A stretch of 64,000 nucleotides of DNA, from positions 24,817,501 to 24,881,500 of the forward strand of contig NC_088308.1 of the NCBI RefSeq assembly GCF_910592395.1, in the 5' to 3' direction. Below the pieces are notes generated by a model that was not told where the DNA came from, did no database searches, and saw nothing but the letters and a program-made list of their open reading frames with translations. This DNA is from Lineus longissimus (taxonomy: Eukaryota > Nemertea > Pilidiophora > Heteronemertea > Lineidae). Shown in pieces: positions 61,701 to 64,000 of this stretch; the first letter of the stretch is position 1, and every line of letters begins with the position of its first letter. The translations under genes and the position numbers were made by a program.

Positions 61701-64000
61701 GAGGCTCCTGGGGTTCCTCAGTATCAAGAAGAGATGGGTCTGGTTCTTGCCTTGTTTCCTCAGATGGCATGTCTGCAACCTGTGCTACCAGTCTTTGAGG
61801 CTCCTGTGGTACCTCAGTATCAACTTGAGACAGTTCAGGTTCTAGTCTTGTTTCCTCAGATGGTTCCTCCGCAACTAGTGCCTCTGCTTTTAGAGGCTCC
61901 TCAGAATCCTTGGTATCAACATGATATGGCTGTTCTTGTAGCACATTGGTGACAATAACAGAACCTTCAGAGACATCCCCTTCAAACTCCAAACTTGCAG
62001 AAACCCTAGTGGTGGTAATCGTTGTTATATTTTGCTGAAGAACAGATGTACCATCTGGTTGAACATAACTTGTTTCTTCTGTTGTCTGTTCAACAACTGG
62101 TTTGTCTTCTTCAGTACAGACAGTCACTCTTGAGGGTTCACTGTCAATATCAGGCATTTCAGATTCCTTGATAGTTTTTTCAACTGATGTAATCTTTGAA
62201 ACCTCGGTCTTGATTTCCTGGTTACCCAAACCCATATCTGGTAGTACTTTCACTTTTGCTTCCTCATCAACAGTCATTGACAAGTCTGATGTAATTGTTT
62301 CTGTGCCTGCCTCAACTGGAATAGCAGTTTCTGGTTCTGCTGGTAGTTGTTCACCAGGCAAGGCTTTTAATTGCTTTAGAGGAGTGCGGGTAGCTATTGC
62401 CTGCTCAACTTCAGGGACTTGTTCAGATGCAGTTCCCACACCTGAGGTCTCATCCTCCTTATCAAAGGCTAAAGCCCTGGGTTTTTGATCAGATTCACCT
62501 GATGATGATTCCAGACTACTATCTATCTTTTCAGGTTCGGAAACAGGTACTGTTTCAGGCTCAGAGGCAACTGTTTCTTCAACTGGTTCCTCTGCCAATT
62601 GTGCTACTGGTCTTAGAAATTCTTCGGGTTCGTTTAGCTTGGAAGACAGATCAGGCATTTCACCAGCAATTTGTTCTGTTGTTGTTTCAAGACTTCTAAG
62701 ATTTGCATCTTTTAAATCAACCTGTGCTGGTTTATCTTCATCATCAGTTTCACTGGATGAAGGTTCAGAACTGCTGCTTTCAACTTTCTCCAGTTCATCT
62801 GGTTTTGCAATGGCGTCAGTGGTATCAACTTGTAAATCATCCCTACTTTCATTGATTGATTCTGTAACTGGCTGAGGCTCACTTCCATCAGAAAGAGTTT
62901 CTTCAATTTCTTCCACAGGACTGGTATCCAACCTTTCTTGCACAGAAACATGCAGCAGTTCAGCCACAGGATCAACAGATTCTTCTACAGTTGCCTCATC
63001 AACTTGTGGGGCTGGTTTTTCAATTTCCTCTGGTTCCTCAGGTTTAGTAATCGCTGTAGAAGTTTCAATCCCAACCTCTTGACTTACTTCAGCAATTTGT
63101 TGTGTCATTGTTTCAACAACTAAACTTCTGTCCTTGGCATCAACTTGTGATGGTTCTTTCTCATCCTCAGATTCACCTGCAGATGACGTTTCAGACTCCC
63201 TCTCAATTTCTCTTGGCACTGCTTCCTCACTGCTTTCATCAGGTCGCTTTGGCTCTTCTGAGTCCTTCTCTACATCAACTTCTCGTTTGATATCCGCGAG
63301 TGGATCAGCAGTAGCTTCTACTGTCAGGGATACATCCTTTAAGTCAATGGCTTTTATTTCCCCAGGCTTTGAAGTCTCAGTTTCTGGTTGATCAGGTTCT
63401 CTTGATTCAGAGATATCATTCTCCACTGGCACCTCAGGTTTGGTCAGTTCTACATTGGTTTCTTTACCAACATCTTGTTCAATGCCAGTGATTTGTTCAG
63501 TATTTGTTTTAACAACTAAAGTTGTATCCTTTGAATCAACTTGTGACGGAGATTTCTCACCATCTGACTCACTTAAAGATGATTCGGGACTTTCACCTTG
63601 GTCTAGTTTTTCAGCAGTTGTGTCAACTGGTTGCTCAGGTTCCGTTTTTAAAAGGCCTTCAGTTTCAGTAGGAATTTCCTGTTCGATTTCAGCGATTTGT
63701 TCAGTCGTACCAGGAACACCCTTTGTTACATCCTTAACATCAATCTGCGAAAGCTTTTTCTCACCATCAGATTCACTTGAAGATGATTCGGGGCTTTCAA
63801 CCATGTCTTCCTTTTCATCAGTTGGTTCAACTGGTTGCTCAGGCTCAGTTTTTACAAGGCCTACTTCAGTTTCAGTGAAAATTTCAGGTTTGCTTTCAGC
63901 GACTTCTTCAGCTGTACCAGGAACAACCTTTGTTACATCCTTAATATCAACCTGCGAAAGCTTTTTCTCACCACCAGATTCACTTGAAGATGATTCGGGA
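17077..64000 (-). CDS. Giant multi-exon acidic repeat protein, candidate giant-ankyrin tail (partial)
   Basis: Exons from 5' to 3': >64000-53157, (48629-48513), (46843-46799), 43674-35134, 34728-34285, (34084-34073), 33521-33468, 32488-23147, (20660-20625), 18415-18367, 17269-17077; those in brackets are candidates. Every internal junction before the last two exons is phase 1, and the sum is about 9,800 residues in the window. The protein is acidic, E/S/T/P/V-rich and predicted disordered, with large tandem arrays and short repeated modules. It ends in a charged segment (MKKQVHKKTVINDDG ... TVITEDSHIKSDG ... EIMDEFLENK). Known giant ankyrins carry disordered tails from giant exons that link membrane/spectrin to microtubules in axons, and this architecture fits. 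No ankyrin, ZU5 or death domain is in the window, so the assignment is inference. A MAP1/futsch-like protein is less likely because no MAP1 light-chain C-terminus is present. Confidence 0.6.
18367..18415 (-). CDS. Penultimate exon of the giant gene (49 nt)
   Basis: A good acceptor (ATTTTAACAG) and consensus donor (CCAG|GTGAGT) bound the exon. It enters in phase 1 and leaves in phase 2, encoding EGDQEGAAGGEVHTT plus a split arginine codon. It joins the terminal exon in frame. Confidence 0.75.
18729..19775 (+). mobile_element. Helitron-like/pearl-type non-autonomous element (3 x ~303 bp, GAC run, hairpin end)
   Basis: Three tandem units share GACCTCTGTGACCTTGA, GCCAAACGG/GCCAAACCA and GAAACGTGCC. 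The phrase GACCTCTGTGACC occurs at ~18744, ~19052 and ~19358, which sets the unit length. A (GAC)n microsatellite follows (about 19631-19727), then an imperfect-spacer hairpin with perfect 11-bp arms (AGCTCACCTCT/AGAGGTGAGCT) and CTAAAAA. Central tandem repeats, a microsatellite and a 3' hairpin recall Helitron-like non-autonomous elements of marine invertebrates. The boundaries are uncertain. It lies in the giant gene's intron. Confidence 0.6.
19631..19727. repeat. (GAC)n microsatellite
   Basis: The run is nearly pure GAC/CGA with a few GGAC interruptions. Long frames read from it on both strands (poly-R) are artefacts of the trinucleotide repeat. Confidence 0.95.
20625..20660 (-). CDS. Candidate 36-nt phase-1 exon
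   Basis: The acceptor TTCATTGCAG and a weak donor (AAAG|GTTCTT) enclose 36 nt that are open and symmetric in phase 1, reading EKATVEAGLVEK. The composition suits the gene, but the donor is poor. Confidence 0.35.
20661..23146 (-). other. Intron downstream of giant exon E
   Basis: AT-rich sequence containing the AGGTCA palindrome. A 24-nt open stretch near 22961-22984 (after TTTGCAG) is phase-compatible but has a weak donor. No exon is confidently supported. Confidence 0.45.
22110..22132. repeat. Perfect 23-bp palindrome of nuclear-receptor half-sites
   Basis: TGAAGGTCAT-TTC-ATGACCTTCA has 10-bp perfect arms around a 3-bp centre, i.e. AGGTCA half-sites inverted with a 5-bp spacer. It lies in the intron between the giant exon at 23147-32488 and the 49-nt exon. 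Confidence 0.6.
23147..32488 (-). CDS. Giant exon E (9,342 nt)
   Basis: The acceptor is TTCTCTAG|TT at 32488 and the donor GGAG|GTAGTA at 23147. Both are phase 1, giving 3,114 codons. The first two thirds are S/T/P/E-rich and disordered, with LDLDLD stretches. Then come a 339-bp duplication and a ~24-residue IQPTKAEAVKSVDPSS array (27.6-26.4 kb), four SSLxEFExLE motifs (25.3-24.9 kb), a DLPDGTVRHTTV module and about a dozen DSL motifs (24.4-23.8 kb). The end has VDREGNIRTES and YDREGNFRIDF, which resemble repeated charged beta-strand segments. If the donor is not used, the frame runs 20 more codons to a stop at 23085. An initiating methionine is not needed, because the frame continues upstream of the acceptor. 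Confidence 0.87.
23820..24395 (-). repeat. Ladder of about a dozen (D/A)DSL motifs
   Basis: Motifs such as ADADSLDGDY, DQDSLQGQDE, DTDSLHGQDS, IKSIDSLEMAK, IKSADSLEMED and VSSVDSLTEQ recur every 15-25 residues. The spacing is irregular, so this is a motif ladder and not a strict tandem repeat. The DSL context could serve as phosphorylation or scaffold-binding sites. Confidence 0.75.
24880..25270 (-). repeat. Four SSLxEFExLEQE motifs
   Basis: Copies read SSLAEFEQIEQEL, SSLIEFESLEREV, SSLAEFERLEQEL and SSLSEFERIEQGL at about 25250, 25110, 25000 and 24890. Each could form a short amphipathic helix. They are spaced by unrelated polar sequence. Confidence 0.85.
26440..27600 (-). repeat. Coding array: 339-bp duplication plus ~24-residue IQPTKAE repeat
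   Basis: Blocks 26921-27259 and 27260-27598 are near-identical copies 339 bp (113 codons) apart, both containing SLMPHPSADRIEDI and SLVHGVDPLSIPGEDEEE. Downstream, eight or nine further units of IQPTKAEAVKSVDPSSIGQE plus E-runs follow. Near-identity of the 339-bp copies implies a recent duplication. Confidence 0.9.
32489..33467 (-). other. Intron upstream of giant exon E
   Basis: No repeat, RNA gene or further exon in phase could be supported on either strand. Confidence 0.6.
33468..33521 (-). CDS. 54-nt phase-1 exon of the giant gene
   Basis: The acceptor AAGCAG and donor GAAG|GTAGAG enclose 54 nt that join in phase 1 to both neighbours. It encodes EGQALERDEVAHVEDLHE. It is symmetric, so it could be a cassette exon. 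Confidence 0.75.
34073..34084 (-). CDS. Candidate 12-nt microexon
   Basis: CTGCTAAATTTC is bounded by a good acceptor (CATCATCACAG) and a consensus donor (C|GTGAGT). It is a multiple of three in phase 1 and would add four residues (A-A-K-F) between the 444-nt and 54-nt exons. Such a short match can be fortuitous, so transcript evidence is needed. Confidence 0.4.
34285..34728 (-). CDS. 444-nt phase-1 exon of the giant gene
   Basis: An acceptor (TTCATGAAAG) and donor (AAAG|GTACCT) bound a symmetric phase-1 exon of 148 codons. It encodes GPQDDRNDSTKFYQNDAPEL, later FRPQEQDEYGQSDFG, RRRTATSPEPMRLDLSSM and RTRHHSSPDFSIQHEKLL, ending ELRAAHLDK. This is less repetitive than the giant exons and has a possible short helix at its end. 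The upstream and downstream giant exons join it in phase. Confidence 0.85.
35134..43674 (-). CDS. Giant exon B (8,541 nt)
   Basis: The acceptor is TATTAG|AA at 43674 and the donor ACAG|GTAGAT at 35134. Both are phase 1, giving 2,847 codons. The 5' part is mixed acidic sequence (EEDGVEEQPVEIASPEK, HIAMTAPSASLECHDRSR). Then come ~18-residue PEEPIEEPQ-type repeats (42.2-41.6 kb), about 80 copies of a 19-residue E-rich repeat (41.6-37.0 kb), and four spaced copies of a YSSR..ETVTFST module (37.0-35.7 kb). The end is an S/P/D-rich stretch (SPSDKPQKITSPISSKSLSL). The composition suggests a long, highly charged, extended tail. The upstream acceptor has a weak pyrimidine tract, so its position rests mainly on phase. 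Confidence 0.85.
35770..36975 (-). repeat. Four dispersed YSSR-ETVTFST-EVGEH modules
   Basis: Copies lie near 36970-36845, 36570-36480, 36214-36083 and 35893-35770. The pattern is EYSSRVIETVTFSTSY, four or five residues, then EVGEHTxxDVEPFIL and ExERGE. The order of hydrophobic and aromatic residues is conserved while the acidic spacers are not. These are the best candidates for folded or ligand-binding elements in this exon. Confidence 0.85.
37050..41600 (-). repeat. Coding tandem array, 19-residue (57-bp) unit, ~80 copies with 285-bp higher order
   Basis: The unit is approximately EIVEEPESEPVVEETPEEK. A higher-order unit of five (285 bp) is visible: equivalent positions at 38716, 39001 and 39286 are 285 bp apart, and the next at 39514 is 228 bp on (four units). 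Variant units are ordered within the higher-order block. The whole array stays in one frame. Confidence 0.92.
41600..42200 (-). repeat. Coding repeats, ~18-residue PEEPIEEPQ unit
   Basis: About nine or ten imperfect copies follow the pattern (K)PEEPIEEPQTIEELxSE, with a spacing of 54 bp where clear. The array adjoins the 19-residue array but has a different unit, so it is listed separately. Confidence 0.75.
46131..46160. repeat. (TGGA)n microsatellite
   Basis: Short, slightly interrupted TGGA repeat in the intron between giant exons A and B. Confidence 0.85.
46631..46636 (-). terminator. Candidate minus-strand polyadenylation signal
   Basis: AATAAA on the minus strand lies about 165 bases downstream of the candidate exon at 46799-46843. 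It would give a short alternative transcript end inside the giant gene's intron. Confidence 0.3.
46799..46843 (-). CDS. Candidate 45-nt phase-1 exon of the giant gene, or terminal exon of another transcript
   Basis: An acceptor (TTTCACTTTTAG) and donor (GAAG|GTACTA) bound 45 nt that read DQGQQSTELAEEEDEG in phase 1, consistent with the gene. In another frame the same DNA reads RPRTAVYGARGGRRRRYY and then TAG, followed within ~170 nt by AATAAA on the minus strand (46631-46636). It could therefore be an alternative 3'-terminal exon with an arginine/glycine-rich tail. The sequence alone cannot decide. Confidence 0.45.
48513..48629 (-). CDS. Small phase-1 exon of the giant gene (117 nt)
   Basis: It is bounded by TTTTCAG and AAAG|GTATAC, starts and ends in phase 1, and is open only in that frame in the context of its neighbours. 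It encodes SFEDESPGTPVITITEDH followed by SLPCQEDDDHLKYFGIEQTK. The acidic composition fits the flanking giant exons, and the exon could be skipped without frameshift. No homologue was recognised. Confidence 0.65.
49307..49420. promoter_or_regulatory. Cluster of AGGTCA-type half-sites
   Basis: Within ~115 bp there are TCAAGGTCA (49307), TTTGACCTTCA (49333), CTGACCTTCA (49362) and ACCTTGACCTGCATGC followed by AAGGTCAA (49398-49420). These are sites of the NR5A/ERR or RAR/RXR class. It could be an intronic enhancer or a remnant of a repeat that carries such motifs. Confidence 0.3.
51208..51222. repeat. Poly-G run (15 G)
   Basis: An uninterrupted run of 15 G on the plus strand in an intron, likely length-variable and error-prone in assembly. 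Confidence 0.9.
53157..64000 (-). CDS. Giant exon A (>=10.84 kb), open to the window edge
   Basis: The frame is open from the right edge (no stop between 63805 and 64000) to a phase-1 donor, CAG|GTATAC, at 53157. Regions in 5'-3' order: repeated modules built on SSSESDGEK...SQVD.KD (64.0-62.5 kb); a DGT module (62.0 kb); a 32-residue tandem array (61.9-60.2 kb); an S/T/E/P-rich region (60-58.4 kb); a 39-residue tandem array (58.4-56.2 kb); a second DGT module (55.85 kb); five or six SMYLDGD modules (55.4-54.6 kb); and a more mixed, R-rich end with WMSESGQTTRDEP and a third DGT module. If the donor is not used, the frame continues 15 codons to TAG at 53110, an alternative C-terminus. The exon start is off the window. 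Confidence 0.85.
54571..55440 (-). repeat. Dispersed SMYLDGD modules in giant exon A
   Basis: Five or six spaced copies of a ~30-residue module follow the pattern GLETxDPxYLAxLETTRLAR then (T/A)SMYLDGD. The last copies are shortened (SSLYLDEG, SSLYLEDL). The spacers differ in sequence, so the module rather than the spacing is conserved, which suggests a short binding motif or helix. Confidence 0.8.
56170..58370 (-). repeat. Coding tandem array, 39-residue (117-bp) unit, ~19 copies
   Basis: The unit is approximately VVITTVDVPVKDQTAPVLVA then ETVEEVETVVTDESTEQTD. Anchors at 56361, 56478 and 56595 give an exact 117-bp period. Terminal copies are the most diverged and central copies nearly identical at DNA level. 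The T/V alternation and lack of bulky residues differ from the E-rich arrays elsewhere in the gene and could favour extended beta conformation. Confidence 0.92.
60240..61900 (-). repeat. Coding tandem array, 32-residue (96-bp) unit, ~17 copies
   Basis: The unit reads approximately EPQKPVAQVTEIPTEETRQE then PEPSILDTEESQ. Adjacent copies are exactly 96 bp apart where measured (61341 and 61437). Some copies lack two residues (EPS for EPEPS), so indels are whole codons and the frame is kept. Confidence 0.9.

Overview
This is a eukaryotic, animal (bilaterian, probably marine invertebrate) genomic window. Every coding region is split by GT-AG introns (one GC-AG intron is inferred), introns are AT-rich and hold SINE, MITE and Helitron-like debris, and no bacterial gene organisation is visible. 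I cannot name the species. The CORE-SINE-like fragment, the (GAC)n-terminated tandem element and the intron density fit a lophotrochozoan, echinoderm/hemichordate or cephalochordate-type genome.

Layout. (1) 1-6.78 kb, minus strand: the 5' two thirds of IFT140, the intraflagellar-transport IFT-A subunit. I placed 17 coding exons that join in phase; the 3' part of the gene lies off the left edge. (2) 6.78-9.35 kb: its 5'-UTR intron, inferred first exon and an X-box-like site, a ~624-bp MITE-like insertion with inverted ends and a 6-bp flanking repeat, and a CRE/E-box promoter candidate for a divergent gene. (3) 9.3-13.37 kb, plus strand: a small unrecognised gene (inferred ~97 aa, four exons). 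Its last two exons are well supported, a ~165-bp tandem repeat lies in both introns flanking exon 3, and a long repeat-bearing 3' UTR ends near an AATAAA. (4) 13.4-14.4 kb: intergenic DNA with a foldback repeat. (5) 14.45-64 kb, minus strand: one enormous gene that runs off the right edge. It contains three giant exons (>=10.84, 8.54 and 9.34 kb), at least four small coding exons (several more are candidates), and a short terminal exon with a ~2.6-kb 3' UTR.

The giant gene is the main object of interest. About 9,800 in-window residues are acidic (E/D/S/T/P/V-rich), almost free of recognisable folded domains, and built from several unrelated tandem arrays (39-, 32-, 24-, 19- and 18-residue units) separated by short, better-conserved modules repeated a few times each. 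Nearly every exon begins and ends in phase 1, so giant and small exons could be included or skipped without breaking the frame. The architecture best fits the giant-exon tail of a bilaterian giant ankyrin (axonal spectrin/microtubule scaffold). That is an inference, because ankyrin repeats, ZU5/UPA and death domains would lie off the right edge. A MAP1/futsch-like or other giant cytoskeletal linker is the main alternative.
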